From: an uncultured Eubacteriales bacterium
GTDB taxonomy: Bacteria; Bacillota_A; Clostridia; Christensenellales; Aristaeellaceae
Length of the DNA stretch: 14,511 bases
Direction: 5' to 3'
NCBI GenBank assembly: GCA_902775835.1
Contig: CACYNZ010000053.1
Coordinates: 1-14,511, forward strand
In this document: positions 14,372 to 14,511 of the stretch, in pieces
Layout of the letters: every line of letters begins with the position of its first letter
How positions within the stretch are numbered: position 1 is the stretch's first letter
Position numbers and translations under genes: made by a program
The notes under the pieces: model-generated
The model's database searches: none
What the model saw: the letters and a program-made list of their open reading frames with translations, nothing else
What the model was told of the DNA's origin: nothing

Positions 14372-14411
14372 AAAAAGCCGCGAATCCGTTCTTCGGATTC
14401 ACGGCTTTTTG
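14372..14411 (+). terminator. Intrinsic terminator at the end of the PepX-fragment locus
   Basis: AAAAAGCCG-C-GAATCCG (14372-14388) pairs with CGGATTC-A-CGGCTTTTT (14394-14410), a 16-bp stem with one internal mismatch and T/A-rich ends on both sides. It would therefore work on both strands. Confidence 0.88.
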
Positions 14412-14414
14412 ACT

Positions 14415-14448
14415 GATACTATTCTCAGTTTAAAATAGCGATAGTATC
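14415..14448. repeat. Inverted repeat GATACTAT-N18-ATAGTATC
   Basis: Perfect 8-bp arms (14415-14422 and 14441-14448) flank an AT-rich 18-base centre. The spacing suits an operator for a protein dimer or tetramer, or a loose RNA hairpin. The gene it would serve lies beyond the window. Confidence 0.4.
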
Positions 14449-14459
14449 CATTCGCGGCC

Positions 14460-14507
14460 AGTAATGCTTCGAATGACATCTGGAGTAATGGATCGAATCG
14501 TTTCACA
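14460..14507 (+). repeat. Two 24-bp direct repeat units (AGTAATG-NN-TCGAAT)
   Basis: AGTAATG-CT-TCGAAT starts at 14460 and AGTAATG-GA-TCGAAT at 14484, so 13 of the first 15 bases match at a 24-bp period. Further copies could lie beyond the window edge. They may be regulator sites ahead of the next gene. Confidence 0.4.
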
Positions 14508-14511
14508 CAGG

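Overview
The window looks like a chromosomal segment of a GC-rich Bacillota (Firmicutes), probably a gut-type clostridium or erysipelotrich. The basis is strong AGGAGG-type ribosome binding sites, sigma-A-like promoter boxes, many hairpin-plus-U terminators, a double-glycine bacteriocin-type peptide, an X-Pro dipeptidyl-peptidase remnant and a STAS/anti-sigma pair. I saw no rRNA, tRNA, CRISPR array, transposase or phage gene, so no insertion sequence is called. The genus cannot be fixed from the sequence.

Layout. Positions 1-6055 are all on the minus strand. From upstream to downstream the genes are a MATE exporter (6055-4706), a coupled 64-residue basic protein (4709-4515), threonyl-tRNA synthetase with its own promoter and a ~190-nt leader (4434-2423), a large HTH-TPR regulator (2272-119), and the first codons of a gene leaving the window (13-1). 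A 428-bp divergent spacer then leads to plus-strand genes: a STAS anti-anti-sigma protein with a degenerate RsbW-like partner (6484-7399), a second MATE protein (7702-9096), and a small Gly-zipper, double-glycine-leader peptide with its own terminator (9316-9649). A membrane protein (10425-9904, minus) is divergent from a Gfo/Idh/MocA oxidoreductase (10607-11623), which is followed by a GNAT acetyltransferase (11694-12146). This pair converges on a GH113-like glycoside hydrolase (13181-12219, minus). The right end holds a secreted fragment of PepX with no catalytic domain (13481-14086), a frameshifted secreted-protein pseudogene and a terminator.

How the genes work together. Most units are short and separately terminated, so this is mainly a mosaic of housekeeping (thrS), export (two MATEs), regulation (HTH-TPR, STAS/anti-sigma) and sugar-related genes (oxidoreductase, GH113). 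The stretches most worth a second look are the acidic glycine-zipper peptide, the terminator that lies before the stop codon of the small basic protein, the ThrRS without a TGS domain and its leader, and the decaying PepX locus.
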